DNA of 23,525 nucleotides, taken from the IMG/VR virus record IMGVR_UViG_3300043567_000236, positions 1-23,525 of that record; one strand, 5' to 3'. The stretch comes from a virus. Of this stretch, positions 15,190-20,853 are shown piece after piece. Every line of letters starts with the position of its first letter. The stretch's first letter is position 1. The notes below the pieces were generated by a model. That model saw nothing but the letters and a program-made list of their open reading frames with translations. It was not told the origin of the DNA and did no database searches. The translations under genes were made by a program, and so were the position numbers.

Positions 15190-15928
15190 CCCTTCTCTCC
15201 CTCAATCTCGGCCAGCGCGATGCGGGCAATAAGGCTGTCATCAGCTTCCCACGGCATTGCCTCAACAGCGTAATACTGCAGCGCCTTCACCGCCTTATTC
15301 AGTTTGTCCACGGCAGACACCCACTCTTCTTCAAAAAATTCAAGCTCGACGGTCAGGGCTTCGATGCGGTCGGCGGCTTCGTCCAGCGTCTTGATGCTCA
15401 TGCTGTCGCCGTCCATGCCGCGCAGCCGCTTCACCAGTTCTTCAGTCATGTCTTTCCCCCTCAATCTCGGCCAGTGCCGCTTTGACCTTGCGCATCACGC
15501 CACGCCAGCTTGCCTGCCTGTTCTTCTCGGCATCGAGACCGAAGAAGATGCTGGCCTCATGCTGTGCCACGGCCCTCAGCGCCTCCACCGCCTTCGCCAG
15601 CTTGGCTTCTGCTGCCTCGGCGCGGCTACGGTGCTTTTCGATATTGGCCTCAATCACCAAGCGCAGCGTATCCCGCTCCCGCTTCAACTCAGCAACGGTG
15701 TTGTCCATCACGGCCTGCGCCATTCGGCAGTTTTTGAGGTCACGCTCCAGCCCCTCCGCATAAGCCTCGGCCTCCTTGGCGTCAGCACGGGCGGCTTCGA
15801 GTTGCTCGGTCAGGGCTTCAATGCGGTCCTCATGCAGCTTCCGCTCGGCTTCCATTGCGTTTGAATAGCCTCGTTGCTCGGCAAGAGTTAACTCGGCGGT
15901 CAGGGCTTCAATGCGGTCGGCGGCTTCG
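15128..15928. repeat. Internal coding repeats: DRIEALT and KLAKAV blocks
   Basis: A sequence of 21 to 31 bp encoding ADRIEALT occurs at 15351-15381, 15808-15828 and 15898-15928. A second 23-bp block encoding EAKLAKAV occurs at 15128-15150 and 15587-15609. All lie in the three adjacent coiled-coil genes, in a different order in each, which shows mosaic shuffling. Confidence 0.75.
15186..15449 (-). CDS. Coiled-coil protein of the repeat family
   Basis: This protein has 87 residues from ATG 15449, chosen because GAGGGGG lies upstream; an earlier in-frame codon at 15464 would overlap the upstream gene more. It contains DEAADRIEALTVELEFFEEE and ends ALAEIEGEKG. The first motif recurs in the 181-residue protein upstream and the last in all three neighbours. 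Predicted helical and acidic. Such AADRIEALTAEL proteins are common in phage accessory operons; no function is known to me. Confidence 0.65.
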   Translation of the reverse strand: MTEELVKRLRGMDGDSMSIKTLDEAADRIEALTVELEFFEEEWVSAVDKLNKAVKALQYYAVEAMPWEADDSLIARIALAEIEGEKG

Positions 15929-15987
15929 CAATGCCAAAAATCTGTGTCGTCCTCCCGCAGCCGCGCGATCACTTCTTCGTTAGTCAT
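15442..15987 (-). CDS. Long coiled-coil accessory protein (Ead/Ea22-like in style)
   Basis: This protein has 181 residues. It is almost wholly coiled coil: CEAADRIEALTAELTLAEQR, a second DRIEALTEQLEAARADAKEA, then a long Glu/Arg/Ala helix and a final globular-looking part AVAQHEASIFFGLDAEKNRQ ending LAEIEGERHD. Two internal copies of the DRIEALT block show duplication within the gene. It overlaps the upstream gene by 8 nt and the downstream gene by 8 nt. The architecture resembles Ead/Ea22-type early phage proteins of unknown role; that is a likeness in style, not proven homology. Confidence 0.65.
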   Translation of the reverse strand: MTNEEVIARLREDDTDFWHCEAADRIEALTAELTLAEQRGYSNAMEAERKLHEDRIEALTEQLEAARADAKEAEAYAEGLERDLKNCRMAQAVMDNTVAELKRERDTLRLVIEANIEKHRSRAEAAEAKLAKAVEALRAVAQHEASIFFGLDAEKNRQASWRGVMRKVKAALAEIEGERHD

Positions 15988-16204
15988 AGTCCTTCACTCC
16001 ATGCTTCTCGATGTCCTTGAGCATCAGCATCAGCGCCTTCTGCACGTCCTCGACGCTCTCCCCGGTCACTTGCACAGGCTCGTCGGTCCATGCAGGCCCA
16101 TCGTCCATCTCGTAGAGTTCGTGGATGGCGTAGTAGTATTCTCCGTCCACATCGTTCGGTCGTGCCAGCTTGTGCCGCATCAGTTGGTAGTGCCAGTGGC
16201 TCAT
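15980..16204 (-). CDS. Small conserved phage protein (HYQLMRH type)
   Basis: This protein has 74 residues from ATG 16204, which overlaps the upstream stop (ATGA). It reads MSHWHYQLMRHK, then YYYAIHELYEMDDGPAWTDE and VQVTGESVEDVQKALMLML. I recognise this as a recurrent small phage protein with an N-terminal HYQ-hydrophobic-RH strand, an AIHE-x-Y strand and a C-terminal ESVEDV helix. It probably adopts a compact alpha/beta fold. No function is established. Confidence 0.65.
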   Translation of the reverse strand: MSHWHYQLMRHKLARPNDVDGEYYYAIHELYEMDDGPAWTDEPVQVTGESVEDVQKALMLMLKDIEKHGVKDYD

Positions 16205-16611
16205 TTCGGCCTCCGCTGCTTGCTGTCTTTCCAATCACACGTCCCGATCTGCACGATGCCGGGGAAGTCGTCTATGCGGCGGTATTTTGACATCATCGGC
16301 CATTTCTCATCTCGACTTTTTGGCTCAAAATCGTAGCCAAAGACGCCTCCATCAGAATCCCGCGCCACCCACTCAACCCAATCAGGCAGCTTCTCCCACG
16401 CGATCACGTCTTGGGTCTTGGGCAGGGGGACGGTGCGGTAGATGTAATGATGCACCCAAAAGTAGAGATTTGTTGCGGGCTCAAAAACCGAGCGGGAGGC
16501 AGCGCAATACTCAATAACCCCACCCACTTTCTCATGCTCATGCAGCGCAGCCTTTTCCTCTTCGGTCAGCAGGCCATACGGCACTCGGTTGTTGGTCATG
16601 TCGAGGGACAT
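16201..16611 (-). CDS. Hypothetical phage protein, Trp-rich
   Basis: This protein has 136 residues from ATG 16611, supported by GGAGG seven bases upstream; an ATG at 16599 gives ATGA overlap but lacks a ribosome site. The N-terminus is helical (GLLTEEEKAALHEHEKVGG). The rest is rich in Trp, Tyr and Arg (NLYFWVHHYIYRTVPLPKT, then WEKLPDWVEWVARDSDGGVF). Such proteins occur in phage accessory operons as single copies. No catalytic motif is visible. Confidence 0.6.
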   Translation of the reverse strand: MSLDMTNNRVPYGLLTEEEKAALHEHEKVGGVIEYCAASRSVFEPATNLYFWVHHYIYRTVPLPKTQDVIAWEKLPDWVEWVARDSDGGVFGYDFEPKSRDEKWPMMSKYRRIDDFPGIVQIGTCDWKDSKQRRPK

Positions 16612-16823
16612 TTGCGGGCCTCCAGCATGGCGTCGGCGATTTCATAAGCCCAGCCGCTAATCTCTTTGTCGCTGCCTCGAACTTCAAGCCAGCGATCTAG
16701 GGCACCCGCCAGCGCCTGACCCGCGAACCAGTCGCGCAGGGTCATGCCAGTGGCGTTGAAATATGCCGAGTTTGGCTCAAGCTGCGGAAACGCAGGCCCG
16801 CCGTTGTCTTTTGTGTTACTCAT
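16596..16823 (-). CDS. Small conserved phage protein (NGGPAFP type)
   Basis: This protein has 75 residues. It carries NGGPAFPQLEP near the start, then GMTLRDWFAGQALAGALDRW and WAYEIADAMLEARKC. This is a very frequent phage accessory protein: an extended Pro/Gly start followed by two helices, the second with YxIADAML. I know of no established function. The ATG overlaps the preceding 24-residue ORF (ATGA). Its length is normal for the type. Confidence 0.7.
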   Translation of the reverse strand: MSNTKDNGGPAFPQLEPNSAYFNATGMTLRDWFAGQALAGALDRWLEVRGSDKEISGWAYEIADAMLEARKCPST

Positions 16824-16894
16824 TTCCCCCTCCTCGCCGGGCAGTCCCGGCCTTGGTTGCAGTCGTGCGTGCAGGGTGGGCAGGTCTTGCTCAT
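16820..16894 (-). CDS. Cys-rich 24-residue micropeptide
   Basis: The peptide has 24 residues with five cysteines: MSKTCPPCTHDCNQGRDCP followed by ARRGK. The CNQGRxCPAR core recurs in tiny phage proteins from many hosts, which supports it as a real gene. ATGA overlaps join it to both the upstream and downstream genes, so it keeps the operon's translational chain unbroken. The C-x2-C-x3-C-x5-C pattern suggests zinc binding; unproven. Confidence 0.6.
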   Translation of the reverse strand: MSKTCPPCTHDCNQGRDCPARRGK

Positions 16895-17079
16895 GGCTCC
16901 ATCTCCTTCGTCACTGGCAGCGTCTCGCACTGCATTTTGTGGTCGTAGTCGAGGGTGTCGCCAACGGCTACCATAGACGCCTTGCAGGCCTCGGGCGTCA
17001 TGTAGGGAATGCCGAAGGTGTCGCCATCCAGATGGCCGCTGTGTATTGTAATCCACAGTATCGTCATCGTTGCGGTCAT
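16891..17079 (-). CDS. Small hypothetical phage protein
   Basis: This protein has 62 residues with an AGGGAAAG ribosome site. It starts with a hydrophobic strand (MTATMTILWITIHSG), continues GDTFGIPYMTPEACKASMVA and ends near CETLPVTKEMEP. The EACKASM-x8-DYDHKMQCE layout, with two cysteines that could pair, resembles short phage proteins with an exported or strand-swapped N-terminus. The hydrophobic start is short for a signal peptide. Function unknown. Confidence 0.6.
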   Translation of the reverse strand: MTATMTILWITIHSGHLDGDTFGIPYMTPEACKASMVAVGDTLDYDHKMQCETLPVTKEMEP

Positions 17080-17091
17080 TTTCTCTTTCCC

Positions 17092-17358
17092 TCAGTGCTG
17101 GGTTTCTGGTTTGGTGTCGTACATGTCTGCCGTCATCCGCAGACCAAGCGATATTGTTTTCCGGCTCAAACCTTTCGATATGCCGTAGGAATAAATCATG
17201 GCGATCAGATTCGGGATGACATCGGCCTCGCTGTCGCAATAGGCGCATAGCATCGTCAGCGTCAGGGCGCACAACTCGGCCTCGTCCAGTTCGTCTGGCA
17301 GCGAATCCATTATTGCCTCAAGGCGCGCATCTGTCATGTTGGTGGTCAACTCGGTCAT
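17092..17358 (-). CDS. Small acidic helical protein
   Basis: This protein has 88 residues from ATG 17358, which overlaps the upstream stop (ATGA); an earlier in-frame codon at 17397 has no support. The N-terminus is acidic and helical (MTDARLEAIMDSLPDELDEA) and a hydrophobic helical part follows (CALTLTMLCAYC, then VIPNLIAMIYSYGISKG). Not recognised as a named family. The fold looks like a compact helical bundle. Confidence 0.55.
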   Translation of the reverse strand: MTELTTNMTDARLEAIMDSLPDELDEAELCALTLTMLCAYCDSEADVIPNLIAMIYSYGISKGLSRKTISLGLRMTADMYDTKPETQH

Positions 17359-17759
17359 GCCGGAACCTCCAGCAGATCCGACATGCCCAGCGCCCACAGT
17401 TCCGTGTGCGGCAGCTTCATGGCGCGCAGTTCGTCTTCCACATCCCGCACGTCCGCATCCAGCATCTTGGCCAGTTCGTAAGAGGTGGCAGGCCCGTTGG
17501 CCAGTTCCTGGCGAACACGCTCTCGCAGGGTCGTCCCGGTCGTCGGCTCATGGCCTTCGATCGAGATCACCACCCAGGGCGTCTTTTCGCCGTGCGTCAC
17601 GTTTGGCACGATCTGGGCCAGGATCTTCTGGCCGGGGCGCAGGCCGGCGTTTATCGCGTGCTTTGACGGGATGAACACGTTCTGCGTCATGTCCTCGGAC
17701 AGCACACCAAAGGCCGTGCCAGTGGCCAGCACGTTGGTGACGAGCAATTCAGTTTCCAT
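17355..17759 (-). CDS. Cold-shock-like OB plus winged-helix fusion protein
   Basis: This protein has 134 residues. Residues 1-70 look like an OB/cold-shock domain: GTAFGVLSEDMTQNVFIPSK, then GLRPGQKILAQIV and PWVVISIEG, matching the GFGF...DVFxH...GxxV layout in weakened form. Residues about 75-116 look like a winged helix (TLRERVRQELANGPATSYEL, then ADVRDVEDELRAM). The pair suggests a nucleic-acid-binding regulator, perhaps on RNA through the OB part. GGAG lies eight bases before the ATG. It overlaps the upstream gene by 11 nt. Fold assignment is by pattern only. Confidence 0.6.
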   Translation of the reverse strand: METELLVTNVLATGTAFGVLSEDMTQNVFIPSKHAINAGLRPGQKILAQIVPNVTHGEKTPWVVISIEGHEPTTGTTLRERVRQELANGPATSYELAKMLDADVRDVEDELRAMKLPHTELWALGMSDLLEVPA

Positions 17760-17931
17760 TGTTTTTCTCCATTTCTGCTAATTGTTGCTCAGCATCGCGC
17801 AGGTAGAAGCACAGGATACCTATGTCCTCTCCTATAGCGGCGGATCTGACCCCGGTTCCGTAGAGCCGTTCAAGATCGGCGATCTGTTCTTTTTTGCGGG
17901 CGATGTAGGCGCGGCATTCTTCGATGGTCAT
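17749..17931 (-). CDS. Small coiled-coil protein
   Basis: This protein has 60 residues from ATG 17931, which forms TGATG with the upstream stop; a GTG one codon earlier is possible. The sequence MTIEECRAYIARKKEQIADL is followed by a short break and a second helix, LCFYLRDAEQQLAEMEKN. It should be a helical hairpin. Function unknown. Its end overlaps the OB/winged-helix gene, giving tight coupling. Confidence 0.55.
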   Translation of the reverse strand: MTIEECRAYIARKKEQIADLERLYGTGVRSAAIGEDIGILCFYLRDAEQQLAEMEKNNGN

Positions 17932-18122
17932 CACATGATCCCCAATCTGTCCAAGGCGAAGTATGATTTCTTGTAGCTTTCGATGATGCGGTCAACGCTG
18001 TCGATCTTGTCTTTAAGTTCTGGCGTGGGCCTAGTGTCGTTGTAAATCGTCAGCGTCTCGCGGTAATCCCACAGCGCGGTCAGCACGATGTGGGTGTCCA
18101 TTGCTCCAAGTTTGACAGCCAT
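17931..18122 (-). CDS. Small hypothetical protein
   Basis: This protein has 63 residues from ATG 18122. An upstream in-frame start at 18161 was rejected because it would overlap the 32-residue membrane peptide and because GGTGG lies just before 18122. The text MDTHIVLTALWDYRETLTIY followed by KIDSVDRIIESYKKSYFALD gives two helices. It resembles small helical proteins of phage early operons. Function unknown. Confidence 0.55.
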   Translation of the reverse strand: MAVKLGAMDTHIVLTALWDYRETLTIYNDTRPTPELKDKIDSVDRIIESYKKSYFALDRLGIM

Positions 18123-18123
18123 T

Positions 18124-18222
18124 TTACCACCCCATCCCATGCCCGATGAGCAGCAGGCCATAGCCCACGGCGAAGATTGCGATGACGCCGATCAGGTCGG
18201 CCAAGATGTCACGGATACGCAT
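18124..18222 (-). CDS. Single-TM membrane micropeptide, 32 residues
   Basis: The peptide has 32 residues: MRIRDILADLIGVIAIFAVG then YGLLLIGHGMGW. It has a positively charged start and one hydrophobic helix. It begins three bases after the upstream stop and ends one base before the next ATG, and AAAGGGAAA precedes it. Similar very short membrane peptides with an LLLIGxGxG ending are common in phage accessory operons. The tight fit in the operon is the best evidence that it is real. Confidence 0.6.
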   Translation of the reverse strand: MRIRDILADLIGVIAIFAVGYGLLLIGHGMGW

Positions 18223-18225
18223 GGC

Positions 18226-18420
18226 TTATTTCCCTTTGTTTGCATTAATTGCGGCGATCAAGCGCAGGCGCAGTTCAGCGCGGCGCAACAGAAACATGAT
18301 CTCGCCAGTGTCGTGGTAGTTCGGGTGGTCGTCGGTGTAGTTGCGCTCAATGTCGCGGTCGATGCACTCCAGAGCCGCCTCGGCCTGCTCTAGCGTGATG
18401 AGGATGGTTGGGTCTGACAT
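18226..18420 (-). CDS. Small helical phage protein
   Basis: This protein has 64 residues from ATG 18420, chosen by AGGAG eight bases upstream; an earlier in-frame codon lies before it without a ribosome site. The text LITLEQAEAALECIDRDIER, then DTGEIMFLLRRAELRLRLIA, makes two helices with a loop containing NYTDDHPNYHD. Function unknown. Confidence 0.6.
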   Translation of the reverse strand: MSDPTILITLEQAEAALECIDRDIERNYTDDHPNYHDTGEIMFLLRRAELRLRLIAAINANKGK

Positions 18421-18434
18421 GTTGGTTTCTCCTA

Positions 18435-18608
18435 TCAAAACGGCGATTCTTCGCCGGGGTAAGTTGGTTTCCACTGGGGCGGCGCGTAGGCCGCCGGCTG
18501 GGGGCGGGGTGCTGGCCGGGCAATGACGCCCAGCAAGTCTAGTTCATCGTCGCGTTGCTTGTGATAAAGCCAATCTCCGTAGTCTTCTTCGTAGCGGTAG
18601 CGGGTCAT
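18435..18608 (-). CDS. Small hypothetical protein with Pro-rich tail
   Basis: This protein has 57 residues from ATG 18608. The N-terminus is acidic and aromatic (MTRYRYEEDYGDWLYHKQRD) and the second half is Pro-rich (RPAPRPQPAAYAPPQWKP) ending GEESPF. Probably unstructured at the C-terminus and able to bind a partner. The ribosome site is weak. Not recognised. Confidence 0.5.
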   Translation of the reverse strand: MTRYRYEEDYGDWLYHKQRDDELDLLGVIARPAPRPQPAAYAPPQWKPTYPGEESPF

Positions 18609-18642
18609 ATGAATGTCACGGTCAGGTTTCGGGGCGCGTTGA

Positions 18643-18780
18643 TTAGATATTGCGAGGAAGGATGAACACATCCTTCGCGTAGCGCGACTTGTGAAAGGGC
18701 ATGGCGTTATTTTTGATCCAATCAAAATTCACGCTATCAGTGATCCAAAACTCTCCGTGGTAGAGGCTGTAAGCAGTCAT
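18643..18780 (-). CDS. First gene of the leftward operon, small hypothetical protein
   Basis: This protein has 45 residues from ATG 18780, supported by AAGGAG eight bases upstream. The longer frame to 18924 crosses the control region and is rejected. It reads MTAYSLYHGEFWITDSVNFD, then MPFHKSRYAKDVFILPRN. Not recognised. Its place just after the predicted leftward promoter makes it the leading gene of the operon. Confidence 0.55.
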   Translation of the reverse strand: MTAYSLYHGEFWITDSVNFDWIKNNAMPFHKSRYAKDVFILPRNI

Positions 18781-18849
18781 TTCGTCGTCTCCTTGTTTGC
18801 TAGTTCGTAGGACCACCATACAGCCTGCCACACCGCGTGCAAGCAAAAA

Positions 18850-18878
18850 ATTACACTTGACGCATCTTTTTTTAACAA
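18850..18878 (-). promoter_or_regulatory. Predicted leftward promoter
   Basis: Reading the minus strand, TTGTTA at 18878-18873 and TGTAAT at 18855-18850 form -35 and -10 boxes with an exact 17-bp spacer. The -10 differs from TATAAT at one position. It would start the leftward accessory operon with a leader of about 60 nt before ATG 18780. Confidence 0.5.
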
Positions 18879-18885
18879 ATAGACA
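18857..18885 (+). promoter_or_regulatory. Predicted rightward promoter
   Basis: TTGACG at 18857-18862 is a near-perfect -35 box. The -10 candidate TAGACA at 18880-18885 keeps the 17-bp spacer but is weak. It overlaps the leftward promoter almost fully. It would drive the HTH gene at 18913 and the replication genes beyond it. Confidence 0.45.
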
Positions 18886-18912
18886 GGCCAAACCGAAACA
18901 CAGGAGGACGCC

Positions 18913-19113
18913 GTGCAGGCTCAAGACCTAATCAGACAGTGGGCAGCGGACGGCGGGCGCAAGCTCGGCTGGATCGCTGACCAAGTTCCCGTCGCCAAAT
19001 CCAGCATGTCACGCTGGATGCAGAACAACATCGTGCCTGGCGCGATCTACCGCAATCGGCTGGCCGATATCACCGGGATCGACGGCCTGCGTGAGAAGGA
19101 TTGCTGGAAATGA
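18913..19113 (+). CDS. Cro/CI-like small helix-turn-helix regulator
   Basis: This protein has 66 residues with a GTG start and an AGGAGG site at 18902-18907. Residues about 17-38 make a helix-turn-helix (LGWIADQVPVAKSSMSRWMQ) followed by a helix (IYRNRLADITGIDGLREKD). The pattern is that of small Cro- or XRE-type DNA-binding proteins. It is the first gene of the rightward operon and sits beside the double promoter, so it probably binds there; a target is inferred, not seen. Its stop overlaps the next ATG (ATGA). Confidence 0.65.
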   Translation: MQAQDLIRQWAADGGRKLGWIADQVPVAKSSMSRWMQNNIVPGAIYRNRLADITGIDGLREKDCWK

Positions 19114-19376
19114 ACCGTTCCGAGATCCTCGACACCGCCAAGGCATATATCACGGTTGACCGCGCCAACACGCACGGCAGCGCCGAGGCCAACTTCGGCC
19201 TGATCGCGGCTTACTGGTCGGCCCACCTGAACACGAACATCAAGCCGCACGACGTGGCCGTGATGATGACCCTGTTGAAGCTGGCCCGCGCCAAGTCGAA
19301 CCCCATGCACGCTGACAACGCCATCGACGCGGCAGGCTATTCTGCGCTGGCTGGCGAGATCGGATCGGGCGAGTGA
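19110..19376 (+). CDS. DUF6378-like phage protein
   Basis: This protein has 88 residues. It contains DTAKAYITVDRANTHGSAEA, then NFGLIAAYWSAHLNT, DVAVMMTLLKLARAK and DAAGYSALAGE. These match what I know as DUF6378, a small helical family common beside replication and nucleotide-metabolism genes of phages. Its pattern of Asp/His in helices recalls MazG-like folds, but that link is only a guess. ATGA overlap upstream, TGATG downstream. Confidence 0.7.
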   Translation: MNRSEILDTAKAYITVDRANTHGSAEANFGLIAAYWSAHLNTNIKPHDVAVMMTLLKLARAKSNPMHADNAIDAAGYSALAGEIGSGE

Positions 19377-19582
19377 TGAAGCTGCAAGAACTCAAAGCAA
19401 TCATCGACGGCTTGGTTGATGTCCACGGCGGCGAGATGGACACCAAGTTCAAATACCGCTTCGGATCGGGCCGCACGGCGCAAGGTGCTGTGACATCGTA
19501 TCAGGTCGGCCCGCCAATGCAGGGCGACAGGCGAGGGTTCGTCCGCTTTGACATCGACCACGCGCGCGGGGAGCCTGAGTGA
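19376..19582 (+). CDS. Small hypothetical phage protein
   Basis: This protein has 68 residues from ATG 19376, a TGATG overlap; a GTG one codon earlier is possible. The N-terminus is helical (MKLQELKAIIDGLVDVHGGE) and strands follow (TKFKYRFGSGRTAQGAVTSY). It is not recognised. It is coupled to both neighbours within the replication operon. Confidence 0.55.
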   Translation: MKLQELKAIIDGLVDVHGGEMDTKFKYRFGSGRTAQGAVTSYQVGPPMQGDRRGFVRFDIDHARGEPE

Positions 19583-20019
19583 TGGCCATCTACATCGGCA
19601 TCGACCCCGGCAAGACGGGTGCCATCGCTGTCATGGACGCTGACGACATGAGCGTGCGCGTTTTCGACATGCCCGGCACCATTGAGGAAAAGCGCGCCGT
19701 CCTGTCCGAGATCGGTAGCGTGCGCTGCGCTTGGATCGAAAAGCCGTTCTTCCCGCGCATGATCGGCATCAAGAATGCCGTGACCATCGCGCAGGCCTAC
19801 GGCGAGATGAAGGCCTGCCTGTTCTACGCGGGCGTGCCGACGAATGAAGTGCCTCCGGCGGCGTGGAAGAAGCACTTCGGCCTGTCCACCGACAAGGACG
19901 CATCCAGGGCATACGCATCAAGCGTCTTCCCGGATCAGTCCAACCTGTGGGCGCGCAAGAAAGACGACGGCAGGGCCGAGGCGGCTCTGATCGCATACTA
20001 CGGATGGAGGAAGAAATGA
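19582..20019 (+). CDS. RuvC-like Holliday-junction resolvase
   Basis: This protein has 145 residues from ATG 19582. It has the RNase H fold of RuvC: GIDPGKTGAIAVMD with Asp8, WIEKPFFPRM with Glu53, and KKDDGRAEAALIAYYG with Asp128/Asp129 and Glu133 as remaining metal ligands. Length fits phage-type resolvases. It would cut four-way junctions or branched DNA before packaging and after recombination, as a dimer. It lies upstream of the RecE-like nuclease and SSB, giving a complete recombination set. Coupled by TGATG upstream and ATGA downstream. Confidence 0.82.
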   Translation: MAIYIGIDPGKTGAIAVMDADDMSVRVFDMPGTIEEKRAVLSEIGSVRCAWIEKPFFPRMIGIKNAVTIAQAYGEMKACLFYAGVPTNEVPPAAWKKHFGLSTDKDASRAYASSVFPDQSNLWARKKDDGRAEAALIAYYGWRKK

Positions 20020-20828
20020 GAACCGACCTGGACAACAAATCGTATCACGCCCACCCCGCGATCTCGTCATCCGACGTGAAAGCGGTTTACAAAACGTCTC
20101 TGGCCCATTGGAAGGGCAAGGCGCGCAAGCCCAGCAGCGCCTTCGCTATGGGGTCAGCCGTTCACGCGCTTGTGCTGGAACCGGAAAAAAAGATGGTCCG
20201 GCGTGGCCCGGAAGATCGTCGCGGTGACAAATGGAAGAAGGCGCAGCTTGAGGCCGATCTCGATGGCGTCATCCTGCTGCCCGAGGGCGACTTCGATCTG
20301 GCCGCCCGCATCGCAGATGCCGTCAAGGCTCACCCGGTCGCGGCCATGTATCTGGCCGACCCGACCTTTGTGGCCGAGGCCAGCTTCTTCGGTATCGATC
20401 CGGCAACCGGCACCGAGATCAAGTGCAGGCCCGACGGATATCTGCCCGAGGTCGGCCTTGTGTTCGACGTGAAGACTACCACAGACGCCAGCCCCGACGG
20501 CTTCCCGCGTGAACTGCGTAAATACGCATACGACGTGCAGGCCGCCTTCTACCTGCGCGCCCTGCGTGCCGCTGGCTACAAGGCCGACACGTTCATGTTC
20601 ATCGCGGTCGAAAAGGAGGCGCCCTTTGCTGTCGGCGTCCACGCCCTGACCGACCGCTATCTGGACCACGCCGACATGATCGTGACCCAGACCCTCCAAA
20701 AGATCAGCAACGCCATCGCCGTTTCAGACTTCCCAACTGGATGGGATCTGATTAACCATATCGATCTGCCACGCTGGCAGACCGAGACCACCGAAGATGA
20801 CATCTTCACCGAAACTGTAGACTTCTGA
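20016..20828 (+). CDS. RecE-type PD-(D/E)XK exonuclease
   Basis: This protein has 270 residues from ATG 20016; an in-frame start at 19863 lies inside the resolvase gene. The nuclease core is visible: GSAVHALVLEPE (His50), Glu121, the segment GTEIKCRPDGYLPEVGLVF with Asp140, then FDVKTTTDA with Asp151 and Lys153, and the helix VQAAFYLRAL (Q-x3-Y, 175-179). This order is that of exodeoxyribonuclease VIII/RecE-like PDDEXK proteins (PF12684 from memory). It probably resects double-stranded ends 5' to 3' for annealing. The adjacent SSB-type gene serves as partner. It carries no separate RecT-like annealase. Confidence 0.8.
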   Translation: MRTDLDNKSYHAHPAISSSDVKAVYKTSLAHWKGKARKPSSAFAMGSAVHALVLEPEKKMVRRGPEDRRGDKWKKAQLEADLDGVILLPEGDFDLAARIADAVKAHPVAAMYLADPTFVAEASFFGIDPATGTEIKCRPDGYLPEVGLVFDVKTTTDASPDGFPRELRKYAYDVQAAFYLRALRAAGYKADTFMFIAVEKEAPFAVGVHALTDRYLDHADMIVTQTLQKISNAIAVSDFPTGWDLINHIDLPRWQTETTEDDIFTETVDF

Positions 20829-20853
20829 GACCAACGCCAAGAGGAGCAAACCA

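Larger units (their letters stand above)
15031..15474. repeat. Direct repeat at gene junctions (three copies)
   Basis: A block of about 45 bp at 15031-15075 recurs at 15186-15230 with only a few differences; a 17-bp core (CCCTCAATCTCGGCCAG) recurs at 15458-15474. Each copy encodes the LAEIE-type C-terminus of one gene, and the first two also carry the ATGA start of the next. The copies mark the borders of small genes and suggest duplication by recombination. Confidence 0.75.

Noticed and set aside
15031-15928. Possible CRISPR array from repeated blocks
   Set aside because: Copies are unevenly spaced, lie in coding sequence and encode protein motifs; no spacer-repeat regularity.
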